A DNA stretch of 64,000 nucleotides from Gigantopelta aegis (Eukaryota; Mollusca; Gastropoda; Neomphalida; Peltospiridae), in assembly GCF_016097555.1 (NCBI RefSeq), contig NC_054707.1, positions 46,116,692 to 46,180,691 of the forward strand. The letters are read 5' to 3'. Below the pieces are notes generated by a model. It ran no database searches. It was not told the DNA's origin and saw nothing but the letters and a program-made list of their open reading frames with translations. Positions 47,922 through 57,884 of this stretch are shown here, piece after piece (within the stretch, counting starts at the first letter, position 1; each line of letters starts with the position of its first letter). Position numbers and translations under genes: made by a program.

Positions 47922-49120
47922 CGTACGCTTATGCATCCTACCTTGTAAGTAGTCCCTGGACTCCGTCATTCCTGACGTCATTATATCGTTTGAGAAGTGA
48001 AAATAGTGCTCTTTCTGGGTTGTCGCCTTCTGCCTTGTACACGTCTGAAAACATGCTGGGGTTAAACATTCGGACAAGGGTGAAACCAGGGACTATTTCT
48101 TCTTTGATGATGTCACCATACCGCGCATGGTTACTTTTTATGGCTTCGTTCAGATCGATTCCATAGTATCTGCCTGTGTGAAAGGAAAGACAAGTCATGT
48201 AGTAAAGAAAGAAATGTTTTATTTAACGACGCACTCAACACATTTTATTTAAGGTTATATGGCGTCAGACATATGGATAAGGACCACACAGATAGAGAGA
48301 GGAAAGCTGCTGTCGCCACTTCATGAGCTACTCTCTTCGATTAGCAGTAAGGGGATTCTTTTATATGCACCATCCCACAGACAGGGTAGTACATACCACG
48401 GTCTTTGATATACCAGTCGTGGTGCACTGGCTGGAACAAGAAGACATGTAGTAATTAACACTTATTATAACGTCTTGATTATAGATTACTCAGCAGCCAA
48501 TACTAATAACGACTGACCTATTGGATGTCGAACATTTGGTAATTTTTATATATAGTCTTAGAGAGAATATGCACCATTGTATAGACAGGACAGTACATAC
48601 TACGGCACTGCCTGGTACGAGCCATTAAATTGACACCATTGTACTAAGTTAAGTAAGTTTACAATCAATGTTCAAAATGTTATATTTACTTTTAACATTG
48701 CTGTTAATTAACTGTAATGTATTTATGAGTGTAACACGCTGTGAAATAATCGCCAATCCAAATAAAGATATTCGTATTCGTATTAACAAGAATGTGGTGC
48801 TTACCTCCAGGTAAATACTGCCACAGTGCTCCAAGGAGTGGAATACTCGGTGGTCCGGGAATTTTCCTGTTTGCTATATTTGACACTTTTCTCCGAATCC
48901 TGTCTGATTCCAAGTCTCTGAGAGCCTTCGCTGTGTCTTTGGCTGCAGTCTGGGCCGTGTCCACGTTCTTGGAGGATTTCGTCCTCAGGTTGTTGGGCAC
49001 GTGCTCCAGTTCCAATTCCGTTTCTAGTGGGTCCAGACTATCAACATGAATCTGTCTCACCAGAGGGCGACGAATCGTTCCAAATACCGCCTGACGAACA
49101 ATATCTGTCGTAATCTTCAT
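38440..49120 (-). CDS. Mitochondrial-clan cytochrome P450, 9 coding exons (complete)
   Basis: Haem-thiolate monooxygenase. Mitochondrial-clan P450s take electrons from adrenodoxin in the matrix and hydroxylate sterols, hormones or xenobiotics; the substrate here is unknown. Exons in transcription order: 49120-48805, 48173-47942, 46498-46308, 45148-44962, 42870-42708, 42274-42108, 40542-40464, 39944-39741, 38553-38440. Phases fit at all eight junctions, giving 550 codons plus TAG, the normal family length. The N-terminus is basic and amphipathic with no membrane anchor, as for an imported protein, followed by the proline hinge KIPGPPSIPLLG. Motifs: QGESWRRLRRE (C helix), SAGVDTTG (I helix), KETLR (K helix), KPERW, and FGHGPRSCPG with the haem-ligand cysteine. 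Molluscan CYP10 belongs to this clan, but the family is not assigned here. A GT-like site near 50138 and an AG at about 49127 could mark an untranslated first exon. Confidence 0.95.
38695..38968 (-). repeat. SINE, head C, tail type 2
   Basis: The most complete head-C copy, with the tRNA-like end GAGTGCTCTACCAACTGAGC. It is in P450 intron 8. Confidence 0.75.
39002..39232. mobile_element. 0.24-kb MITE in P450 intron 8
   Basis: The inverse of this sequence matches 49423-49664 over its length. Inverted ends include TCAGACTGTCAACTGTCACGAC. It contains further short TCTGAGCGC/GCGCTCAGA pairs. Confidence 0.75.
39233..39452 (-). repeat. SINE core and tail type 1
   Basis: AGGAAGGAAATGTTTTATGT through GCCAGTTGTGGTGCACTGGC. 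It abuts the 0.24-kb MITE. Confidence 0.82.
39505..39718 (+). repeat. SINE, head B, tail type 1, internal deletion
   Basis: The head joins directly to CATGAAGTGGCGACAGCGGG, missing the centre of the core. It ends 22 bases before P450 exon 8. Confidence 0.82.
39741..39944 (-). CDS. P450 exon 8 (PERW and haem-binding loop)
   Basis: Sixty-eight codons from TNVVLQCDMTGRDP through KPERWMREN and FGHGPRSCPGRRLA to EVSLGIIK, ending AAG|GTTGGT. This is a strongly GC-rich coding block beside an A/T-rich SINE fragment. Confidence 0.95.
40148..40221. repeat. (TA)n tract in P450 intron 7
   Basis: Uninterrupted TA repeat next to a SINE fragment. Confidence 0.92.
40222..40318 (-). repeat. SINE core fragment
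   Basis: CATCAGCAAGATATCTTTTA through TGTAGGGCATTGGTTGGG, next to a TA tract. Confidence 0.7.
40464..40542 (-). CDS. P450 exon 7 (short exon after ExxR)
   Basis: Seventy-nine bases encoding R-MYPVAPGLGRTLAKD to YSIPAG. The acceptor is GTTTTCAG and the donor GGG|GTAAGT. MYPVAPxxxR after KETLR is the normal P450 order. Confidence 0.92.
40939..41404. repeat. 67-bp x 7 minisatellite in P450 intron 6
   Basis: Units start at 40939, 41005, 41072, 41139, 41206, 41273 and 41339 (CATGACTATCGGAGGTAGAG). They are almost identical. Confidence 0.92.
41711..42110 (-). repeat. 40-bp x 10 array carrying the exon 6 splice donor
   Basis: Ten exact-length units. On the gene's strand each contains CGCTCAG|GTAAAC or a close variant (GTAAGC once, TAG|GTAAAC once), copied from the exon 6 border at 42108. 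Confidence 0.93.
42108..42274 (-). CDS. P450 exon 6 (I helix end, K helix ExxR)
   Basis: Runs from TGNFMAFSLHALAKHQ, completing AGVDTT, to FLKETLR. It ends CTCAG|GTAAAC with two bases of Arg. The last seven exon bases and the donor are repeated in a 10-copy, 40-bp array that starts here. Confidence 0.93.
42708..42870 (-). CDS. P450 exon 5 (helices G-I)
   Basis: Runs from REALSSMDKAMKEIPG to ISELFSAGVDT, the first half of the oxygen-binding I-helix motif. The acceptor is TTTTTTTCAG and the donor ACG|GTGAGA, phase 0. Confidence 0.93.
43098..44640. repeat. 120-bp satellite made from SINE core sequence
   Basis: About 13 units of 120 (some 122) bases with TTTTATATGCACTATTCCAT, GGAAGGTGCATATGAAAAC and TAGCCGTTGATTAATAAAT, all SINE core and tail pieces. 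A damaged unit lies at 43590-43690. Identity between units is very high. Confidence 0.92.
44701..44781. mobile_element. Short Tigger-like MITE
   Basis: AACCTGTATATAACGGCC on the left and TATATACAGGTT on the right are inverted. An internal GGCCGTTATA matches again. The pattern is like Tigger/pogo-type ends. Confidence 0.55.
44962..45148 (-). CDS. P450 exon 4 (helices E-F region)
   Basis: Encodes GTVCFNQRLGLFGK through to AEAQDTIR, matching the usual GTVxxxxRLG block of the clan. Borders are CAGCTGTAG and GGAG|GTAACT. Its base composition is clearly more GC-rich than the flanking introns. Confidence 0.93.
45389..45550. mobile_element. Fragment of the TTAA MITE family
   Basis: Begins TTAAAGTGACAGAGCCTAATTA and continues with the shared GTTTTTGGTCATCTTGATGTTT region. 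No right end was found. It is in P450 intron 3. Confidence 0.5.
46135..46300. repeat. Irregular TTACAATTCAAGTCAG repeat
   Basis: About nine imperfect copies of TATTACAATTCAAGTCAGT. The array ends just before the P450 exon 3 donor but does not contain it. Confidence 0.8.
46308..46498 (-). CDS. P450 exon 3 (C helix)
   Basis: Encodes S-QGESWRRLRREVQQRLLPPK, with the tryptophan and arginines that hold the haem propionates, through to YKYASEG. The acceptor is GTTTGCAG and the donor GAAG|GTATGT. One base of Gly is left for the next exon. Confidence 0.93.
46583..46664. repeat. (TC)n tract in P450 intron 2
   Basis: Uninterrupted TC repeat 84 bases upstream (in gene sense) of exon 3. Confidence 0.93.
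47154..47702. mobile_element. MITE with TACGCA-rich inverted ends
   Basis: Outer ends TTATGTCTCCATGTRCGCGTATG and inverse pair at 47160-47215 and 47630-47698. Both contain runs of TATGCG/TACGCA units. The interior has an ATT/GTT microsatellite (47457-47577). It is in P450 intron 2. Confidence 0.72.
47858..47918. repeat. (CA)n tract
   Basis: CA repeat 24 bases from the P450 exon 2 donor. Confidence 0.9.
47942..48173 (-). CDS. P450 exon 2 (helices A-B)
   Basis: Completes Gly and continues RYYGIDLNEAIKSNHARYGD, typical of the mitochondrial clan, to GVQGLLT. It ends two bases into a Ser codon (ACAAG|GTAGGA). The acceptor is TTTCACACAG. Confidence 0.93.
48205..48452 (-). repeat. SINE core and tail type 1
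   Basis: AAATGTTTTATTTAACGACG through TGGTGCACTGGCTGGAACAA. It is in P450 intron 1. Confidence 0.82.
48495..48625 (-). repeat. SINE fragment, tail type 2 and core
   Basis: CTATTGGATGTCGAACATTT to CATACTACGGCACTG, with internal deletions. Confidence 0.55.
48805..49120 (-). CDS. P450 exon 1 (targeting peptide, proline hinge)
   Basis: The ATG at 49120 gives MKITTDIVRQAVFGTIRRPL, rich in Arg and nearly free of acid, as expected for mitochondrial import. It then runs to the hinge IPGPPSIPLLGALWQYLPG and a donor GGAG|GTAAGC. It ends with one base of a split Gly codon. Confidence 0.92.
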
Positions 49121-49422
49121 ATTCAATCTGTGATTTGTAATATATATATATATATATATTGTTTAATGTGTCTTTGAAAATGAGGATTGTAAGACATTCA
49201 AAGTTAATTTCCAAAGATGTTCACCCAATACTTTGATGACAGAATATTGGAAGTGCTAAGACGTGTTCCGTCACTGTGAAACTGTTAAAAACTGGGTTAT
49301 CAAGGAACAAAATGTTAACGAATCTATTATGTCTTATATATGCTATTTTTTTATTTTTTCATTTCTACAAGGCTACGTTTGCATATTTTAACATTTATTA
49401 ACACGACTACCTGATGTTTTAT

Positions 49423-49664
49423 GCTAGGATCAGACTATCATCTGTCACGACGAAGTTGGCCAACTCGATGGTTGCGTTGCATTTTTTTTCCATCTCTCGA
49501 CTTATTGTGGGTGCGCTCAGATTAACAACTAATCGGTCATAAGCGTTGTATACGACAAGAATCGAGTTGTAAGTGTGCTCTGACTAGCAACTGGACAGTC
49601 ATAAAAGTCGGGAAATCGGCTAGTGGGCCAACTCTGTCGTGACAGTTGGCAGTCTGAGGTTATC
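49423..49664. mobile_element. 0.24-kb MITE upstream of the P450
   Basis: Same family as 39002-39232 in opposite orientation. Ends CAGACTATCATCTGTCACGA and GTCGTGACAGTTGGCAGTCT are inverted repeats of about 30 bases. Confidence 0.75.
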
Positions 49665-50985
49665 GTAAGAGGTAGGATTGTTTCACTTAATAAACGCGGT
49701 TTAGGATCGCCGTCACCATTGAAATGGCCAGTAAGATTTAATTATAAATGGATGTGTAGATTTCTTTCACAATGTAGTAGGTCAAAAAGGTAACCGAGTA
49801 TAAAATCAATTTACAAAACGCAAAGTGTACATACAAATTTAAAACAAAAACAATTTGAATTTTTCCTTTAAAGGTAAAAGGTAATGTGGTGTTTACTAGT
49901 TTTGTTCTTTTGTTGTCTTGGTTACGTGGAAATTCTATAGTTTACATCTACATCTGCATCTACATCGTCTTGTGTGTCTTGTGTGTTGCTATACATTAAA
50001 ACAATGTATTTAAACTGCAGTTTATTATTATTTTGACATATATATTAATAAGCCATAGCTGTTTGGTTGACCACTTTTGGCCATCTCCTAGTAAACGAGT
50101 ATGAAATAGCATATACTCACCTGCATATACGTCGTCCAGAACACAAAATAAAAACCAGTCAACACTGACCCTCAAAAAGGTGACTATGCTATAAAATATA
50201 CATGAGTTCTTTGTTTTTAAAAGAAACGCCCGTGACTTACAAATGTATGCCCTTGCGGCACTTTTAGCTAATTGTTTTATCCTAGTATCAACATACTGTT
50301 ATACCTCTGCGGGTTTCTGTGGCATTAGGTCAGCTGTGACAAATCAAACATCATGTTTAGATCTGGACGATGCAATGACGTCTTTGCTTAATTTACACGG
50401 CTATGACGACGTTACTCTACGTGTATCGAGCTCGCCACATGGGATTTTAAACCCTTTTACGTAAACGTTAAACAGCCTTTGACACAGATTAAGGAAGCAC
50501 TGACATATTTACACAACACAAAAATAAGTAATTTTTGGAAATAGATGTATTTTTTTCTTTATAGAGAATATATTTTCAACTTTAATCCCTCAACAACCAA
50601 CTTTAAAATCGATTCGAAGTATAACAGTTAATCGTATTTACGTAGCTGTTACATGAATTAAAATTAATGACCTAGGTATATTATGCAGTTCTAATTGTTT
50701 TCTTTTTTGTAATTTTTTTTTTTTTTTTAGACATTAAAGTGTATGTTAGTCATAACTTCTTGCTTCAGTTATCGTCTAGCTGGAGTGTCGTTAAATACTA
50801 GTATTCATTCAATTATCGGTGTTGGTCAACGCGATATTTGTAATAGCTGCAAATGTATTTTATGCCAAAATTCGCACACGTTTTGGAAACTAGTGCAATG
50901 ACTTTAAAGAAGGAACTACTAAGATTTTACTATTTATCATCCATTAAAGGCTTTTTTAGGAGATATACCTGGCACTATAATTTGT
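49665..50985. other. P450 upstream region
   Basis: AT-rich. It would contain the P450 promoter. A possible untranslated exon end (TATATGCAG|GTGAGT on the - strand) is at about 50131-50145. No convincing TATA or initiator could be singled out. Confidence 0.35.
50243..50464 (+). CDS. Small hypothetical protein, possibly secreted
   Basis: Seventy-three codons upstream of, and divergent from, the P450. The first 24 residues are hydrophobic (MYALAALLANCFILV…) and could be a signal peptide. The rest has two cysteines and an NQT glycosylation site. No family is recognised and no splice sites were needed. Length alone does not rule out chance. Confidence 0.22.
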   Translation: MYALAALLANCFILVSTYCYTSAGFCGIRSAVTNQTSCLDLDDAMTSLLNLHGYDDVTLRVSSSPHGILNPFT

Positions 50986-51019
50986 GATATCTCCTGCGAT
51001 ATTCTCCGCAGGAGATATC
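50986..51019. repeat. 13-bp-arm hairpin
   Basis: GATATCTCCTGCG and its inverse around 8 bases. Weaker pairing extends outward. First of a series of hairpins ending at 52509. Confidence 0.7.
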
Positions 51020-51207
51020 GCTTCTTATAATCTTGATTGGTCAAATTTTAATCACAAGACAATGTTTTGTTACGTCACTGTGTTTGTTTCAGCGCTAAAC
51101 TGCCGTTCTGCTAGTTAACGAGTCGACCGCTGACATTCAACCCACATTACTGACATTGTTTACAACTGTCGCAAATGAAAAGAATGATAATGGATGATAA
51201 AAAGAAT

Positions 51208-51341
51208 ACCCCCCTCGTGTCTTGTGATATAATTTATTAGCACTCGTTGATAAAAGTATAAAATCCTCGGCAAACCTCGGATTTCATACTTTTATCAACT
51301 CGTGCTGATAAATTATGATATCACAAGACACTCGGGGAGTA
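51208..51341. repeat. About 63-bp-arm hairpin
   Basis: Arms 51208-51270 and 51275-51341 pair at about 90 percent around a CAAA loop flanked by CCTCGG. Confidence 0.82.
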
Positions 51342-51489
51342 CCTTCTATATATTTATTCCTATACAGCGATTGTTTGATAACTTCCAACAAACGTTCTCT
51401 ACCAATCTATCCGATACTTTTTTATTATAAGCATTATACGCATTGTTAAATGTATAAAGGATATTTTATGTTTGTTTTTTATCAAATGT

Positions 51490-51572
51490 GATTTATATCT
51501 CATCGAGTGAAGTTTTCAATCATATCTCACGAGTCGTGCTTGCGCAAACTTCACGAGATGAGATATAAATCA
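51490..51572. repeat. 27-bp-arm hairpin
   Basis: TGATTTATATCTCAT…GTGAAGTTT and its inverse. The inner part holds a second short CTCACGAG/CTTCACGAG motif. Confidence 0.75.
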
Positions 51573-52186
51573 TATTAAATCTCGCCTTCATGTAAAATTC
51601 TTTAATCTCATTGGTTGTTTGAAGTTGGACAAATCCCTTATACCCCTGTGGGCGGAGCCAAATTCTCTTATACCCCGTCTGTAATTTCCAAGTTTCCAGC
51701 CACCCCAGTTAATGCTAAAGCAATAATTAGATTATAAATAACATTGATAATCAATCAAGTATATATAATTAATTTTATTTTTACTATAAAATACACTTTC
51801 AATACTTTTAAAAGCTGCAATGTTGAACTGGGCCACCTAATTACGGTCGTGGTGTTATTGTATTAATGCGCGATTAGCAACAGTGGTTTTTTTTGTTTTT
51901 TATTTTTAATATTTTTATTTTTTTTACTACATACATTTCTGATAAAAAAAAAAGGTGTTTTTTTTTTTTTTTGGGGGGGGGGTTATTAATATCTGTTTCA
52001 GACAATTTCGTATTACAAACATTTGAAGTTAAAAACTCGTTTATCGATGGAACTATTTTTCGTCACTGGCAAGTGGTTTCGTTCGCGTCCGCGTGGTACG
52101 GCTCCGTTAATAAATTGTTAACAATTATTGTCTGGCGTTATTTGATTATTTGGCTATATGATTTAACATGTCGGCAAGATAAATTT

Positions 52187-52326
52187 GTTGTAGAAGCATG
52201 TCTCGGCGTATATGGCTTTTTATGTACCCTCTGTGTGCTCTTTTAACCCCTCGCCTTCGGCTCAGAGTAAAAGAACACACAGAGGGTACATAAAAAGCCA
52301 TATACCCCTCGTGATGCTTCTACAAC
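52187..52326. repeat. 58-bp-arm hairpin
   Basis: Arms 52187-52244 and 52269-52326 pair with about six mismatches clustered in one bubble. The 24-base loop CCCCTCGCCTTCGGCTC is itself self-complementary. Confidence 0.85.
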
Positions 52327-52450
52327 TTATATCTAACAAAAAACATGAAATTTTCTATTTATTATATACCTTTTGGCAATTTACCTTTATTTTTAAAATG
52401 CCAGCAGCAAAATAGTTCCGGCTTTCTTACAGTGAAGATAACACTTTCTA

Positions 52451-52509
52451 CAGTGACGATAACACATTTTAGAGTGACATTTTCACTCTAAAATATGTTA
52501 TCGTCACTG
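52451..52509. repeat. 27-bp-arm hairpin with flanking direct copies
   Basis: Arms 52451-52477 and 52483-52509 have one mismatch and a 5-base loop. CAGTGAAGATAACACTTT before it and GTGACTGATAACACTTTT after it are extra partial copies of the arm. Confidence 0.8.
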
Positions 52510-52963
52510 AGTGACTGATAACACTTTTATTTCACCGATATTTTAAGATTTGACAAAATGTTATATAATAAAGAACGTTATCTCACTTGTGTATCTTAGA
52601 GTAATATTTACAAGATTTAGATGTAGTAACTTTAGATTTGCTGTTGACCAAGGAAGATAGGCCTATAACAACATAGCCTACACTGAAAGACTCTGTTCAA
52701 ATTGTTTGGATAAAGGATTACGTTATATTGAGGATGAACTCCATATATTGTGCTTGTATGTAAGCGTTAGGATGTATTAACAAATCTTCATATTTTAGTC
52801 TAGTAAATTTAAGCCAAAATTTCTAAATTTATGAAAACTAATTCATTGCAAACCTTCATTGACATTATGACACGAGAACCTCTGTATATATTATTTAATA
52901 TATGTCATTATCTGTATAATGTGCAAAAACAAATTACAATACAAATTTTTTTAATTATACATA

Positions 52964-53542
52964 CAATAAAGTACTTTTAGAACGAACACACTTACAACAA
53001 ACTACCGGTTAGAACAAACTGATTGTAAAGTCCCGATTCCTCCACCCCCTATATAGTATTACTAAATTTTAATGTATAGAACGAACGATGTATAGCGAAT
53101 TAACTGTTAAAACGAACCAATTTTTTTGCCAAAATTGTGAATTTCAGTGTAAATTAGTGCATATACAGCGAACTGATCATAATTGTTTTGTATCTTATTT
53201 GTATCTTATCAGTCAGTAACATTAACGGCAATGCATCAAAAATGGCTATACTGATAAGATCAGTAAGATAACGTCCCCGTGTATTTACGGAGTCGATTGG
53301 CATCAACTTTGTTTCAAAACATGACTGAATACTCCTTTGATTCAACATGCTGTATTTATTTGTATATTTGCTTCTATTGGTGATAATAGATGAAATATTA
53401 AAAAAAACCCTCTAATTCTTGTGTTCATGCTGTTAAAATGTAAAAAATTCAAAATGGCCGACTTCCTGCATGAAAACGGCTAACTGCTATAATGAACCAA
53501 TGTTCCTGGTCCCTTGCAGTTCGTTATAAAAGTACTTTACTG
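52964..53542. mobile_element. Tigger/pogo-like MITE
   Basis: Ends CARTAAAGTACTTTTATAACGAA are inverted over about 26 bases. ATAGAACGAAC, ATAGCGAACTG and ATAATGAACC motifs recur inside both ends. No transposase. Confidence 0.65.
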
Positions 53543-54307
53543 ACCTATATAGTATACAGTCAATTGTCAGCTAGATGTATGCGCAAAATGTATAACAGGC
53601 TTCTGGTTGTATTATGGGCCAAAGGCCTTTATACTACATAAACTGTCTGTTTGTCTGTCTGTCTGTCATTTTTTATTCCTGACATAAAAATGCATTTTGA
53701 GCTGCATTCCTATTAAAACATATTTTTTACAAAATTAAAATTTTCTGAATAATAAAATAAAAACGTTGAGAATTGTTCAAACTTTAATACAAAGACGTTG
53801 TTAAAACAAAGCTGCCTTGCATGCAAACATAGACTTTTACGGCTGGTTTCACAAATAATACTCGTCACGATATGGCAGTTATGACAACAACATATCGGAG
53901 AGGCTGATGTCTTCACGGCATTTTGTACTCGTGGTGATGAGAAAGGACAAATCTAAGGCATGTTTAAGTTTACCCTTCTTATAGTGTTTGAAACTGTAGT
54001 TGACGTTTTGTTCCGTTGGCCTTCGTAAGATGATATTCGCCCAAACATATTCTTTTACAGTAGTGGTTTTGAATTCTCTTGTGTGTTGTTATATCGCATG
54101 TGTGCATATATATTGAGGATGTATATGTATATGCAAGAGCTTGTAGCTTAGAGCAATAAATTAACTGAAGTGAATATTAAAACAGTGCAATTTGAAAACA
54201 AGGATTATCCTTCCTTACTGAACTTTAAAAAGTAAAATTTACACAAAATCGCATCATATTAAAGTGATTTACTTTACCAGTTATATATGATTATAAAATA
54301 CTTTTTA

Positions 54308-54380
54308 CTACAATATATATATATATATCTATCTATATTATCCATCTATCTATCTATCTATATCTATATCTATATATATA

Positions 54381-54476
<96 letters not shown>

Positions 54477-54477
54477 T
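54308..54477. repeat. (TA)n/(TATC)n tract
   Basis: The TA tract receives the hAT-type element at 54478. Confidence 0.92.
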
Positions 54478-55922
54478 CAGAGATGGGGTAATCGTAATCA
54501 GTAATCGTAATCGATTGTAATCGATTACATGTTTTCATGTAATCGCAATCGTAATCGATTACATTGTTTGAGAATGTCATGTAATCGCAATCGTAATCGA
54601 TTACATTGCTAATGTGCATTAATCATAATTATTTACTAAACTTAGATGTGTTTAACATCAACTCCAGTAACAGTGCCTATAGTTAGAAGCAGTACTGGTC
54701 AGTCAGTAGAACTGATCTCCCATTGTCTACTACTCTCATAGTAGAACTATTATTTGCCTTGAGAAACAGGGGATCATAACGTCTGGATTATCAAATGAAT
54801 GTTACCCAGGGGATGAAGACACACATTCACATAATGGTATCTATCGTGTTTACGTTTACTATATAACTACTTGAATGAATACAGTGTTCTAGCTAGTAAT
54901 ATATACACGGGTGCTACACCATGCCTCAGTTTTGTGTCCTAATTCATTTCCGTAAAAAAAATGAATAATATATATATATTATATATTTGTTTTTATAATA
55001 AAACACTTGCGTTCCTCTGAATGCATATACAGCGTTATCACGGGTCTGAATTCAACTAACAAACGCTTGACAATATCTCGTTTTGTCACAGGTGTGAAAG
55101 TCCACCAATGGTACCTTGGCAAACTTTCTTTTCTTTTGTTAGTGGTTATGACTGCAGGCGGGCAGCCAGCCAGTCGTATCAAGCTTGATTCCATGGGCAG
55201 TCATCCTCACCCTGTCGCAGACACAACCACAAATAACGTAACTAATTAAGCAAACACCCAGTTGAAAGTAGTCTATCACAATAAACCTTGGTTTATTTTC
55301 CTTTAAAATAACTTAAAATATTAATGCGTCTGATAAAAATTCCCGAAAGCTGATTTTAATAGATGTTCTATGAAACGCGGCGCTTCTAATGATACGTTAT
55401 ACGTTCTACAAACAATAAAAAAACAAAAAAACAAAAAAACAAGTAATAGTGATCAGACAGTTTGCAATTACTAATTATGACTTATTTCAGTAATATAACA
55501 ATTATGTTATGCATTGATACAATAATTATACCTATAGTTATGGGTACCTGTTCGTCAATAATCCAAATTTAAGAATAATAAACCTGGTTTTGGAAACTGA
55601 TTCCCTCCCTGCAGTATACATACGTTTATAAATGTTTGAAATAATTTAATAAATAATCCAAAATTATCCATTATGTCTTTCAATAAATGAAATCGGTATA
55701 GTTGTAAAATAAAGTGCATAACTTCATGGTGGTAACATCATTTCATTATTTGTGTAGATTTGTGGAAATGTAATCATGATTGTAATCATGATTGCTAGAC
55801 AATGTATTCGCAATCGTAATCGATTACTTTCAATTATTTTGTAATCGTAATCGTAATCGTGACATTCTAAAGTAATCGTAATCGTAATCGATTACTTTTG
55901 TCAAGTATTCGCCCCATCTCTA
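54478..55922. mobile_element. hAT-type non-autonomous element with TAATCG arrays
   Basis: Inverted ends YAGAGATGGGG, with an 8-base target duplication ATATATAT/ATGTATAT (one mismatch). Each end has repeated TAATCGTAATCGATTAC blocks (54488-54606, 55805-55900) that can act as transposase-binding sites. The interior of 1.2 kb has only short frames with no recognised domain. Confidence 0.75.
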
Positions 55923-56023
55923 ATGTATATATATTAGGCGATTCATAAAAAGACCAATTTTCTAATATAGAATAGCGGACAAAGTATGCAACACACAGCA
56001 TAGCAACAAAACTATTTATTATA

Positions 56024-56390
56024 TTAAAGAAACGGACTCTAGGTTTTAAACACTACGACGTTTTTTTTTGTGTGAGTATTTAAATTACAAGTACTTACAT
56101 TTTATTATTTAGAATGTTCATTTTCGTACACCTGAAGTGATTCCGGTTATCAAAGTTTTTATAATACGCCGAAATGAATTTGCTTTATAATTCCAAAAAC
56201 GCACGTTCGTCTGAGAAGTAAAAGTTATCGAAAGAAGCTCTAGTTATTTTCAGACGATATTTTCACGTTTAAACATCACAGACGTTATCTGCTGTGTGCT
56301 ATAACATTATCCTGATGTGTTGCATGTTTGTAGAACCATCTAAATTTACTGTTCATTTTCACGGGCTGAAACTAGAGCATGCGCCTTTAA
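56024..56390. mobile_element. TTAA-flanked MITE, related copy
   Basis: TTAAAG at both ends, with diverged inverted ends around CTCTAG. The interior resembles 29622-30440 (CATTTTATTATTTAGAAT, then CACCTGAAGTG). Confidence 0.62.
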
Positions 56391-56666
56391 ATATTGATCT
56401 AAGAACGTTCGTTTTGATACATAGTTTAGTTTTAAATTAGTGCATAATACAAACAGTAATGTAAAAATAAGATGTACCATCGATAGCCTATTTAATATAA
56501 GTTTATACTGTCCATACTGAAAACGATGTTTCGATTGGGCCATTTTGTTTTACCTCAGCCAGAAGTCTTGCATGTTCGGGATGAAATTGTTTTGGGTTTT
56601 TTCTTCGAGAATTTCAATTTTTAAGTTCTGCGTAGTTCTATGAACCGCTGTTGACTTCTGTATGTA

Positions 56667-56934
<268 letters not shown>

Positions 56935-57884
56935 ATAGTGAATAGTCCACAGGGCTGCAGGTGGGTGACTTTCAAAAAAAGGGAATCTCACAATGCTGTG
57001 GGAAAGTTAATCTCAGAGATGTAAATTAATTTTACCTTAGAGTAATACAACGGACTGGGGTAGAGCAAAATGGTAGGGCAATCGGCCATCGTATTTGATA
57101 TGCACATAGGCGCGTGGGCATGCGGATGGTTTTGGGGTCGAACCCCTCTCCCCCATCCCCTGTTGGAGTAATCTTTCTATTTTTCAATACATTTTCCGTG
57201 GGAGAATGACTTGATTCCCACCCACCCACACACACACACACACACATACCCATATAAATATCTCTTAACACAGTTTAGACACCATCCGGCTAAAAATTCT
57301 GGCACACGCGCCTGGCACAGTATTTTTTTTTAATTTTCTCATTTTTGTTTTACATTACATTTTGCATAATGCACCAGTTTAAACATAAGCTGTAAATAAC
57401 AGTGACATTTTTACAATAATTAGTAAATATAATATACTCGTTTAGTGTTTTATATTGACATTTTCTTGGCTATTTAGCTTTAAAAATTGGGACATTTTTT
57501 CTTTAATAAACAGAAAATTATTCACAGCTATTGTCTTACCTTCATTAAACAAAGTTTCCGGAAATAATAACGTTCAAATCTTGTGGTTTGTAAGGTTGTG
57601 AAACTGGACGCTGGTTTGTGTTGCTCGGTTAATTACGAAGACGACGTCATATCGTCTGGATTAAAAGTAGTGGACTGTGGCCAAGACCTTGGACATTCAG
57701 CGTGGTTTATCACCACTGAATTTCTTAATCCTTGGATTAGCACTTCGACGCACCATCTGTTTGGAAAACGTTCAAGCATGTTCATAAGTACCTACATTTC
57801 TACGACACCGAGAAAAAGTACTCTTCATCGTCGTCATTATCGTCGGCGTCATGAGCATTACTATCATTAACAGAAGTAGTAGGG

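Noticed and set aside
57583..57870. Frame of 95 residues starting MVCKVVKLDAGL
   Set aside because: The composition is protein-like, but no domain, splice partner or homologous family was recognised, and its end runs into the trinucleotide repeat.
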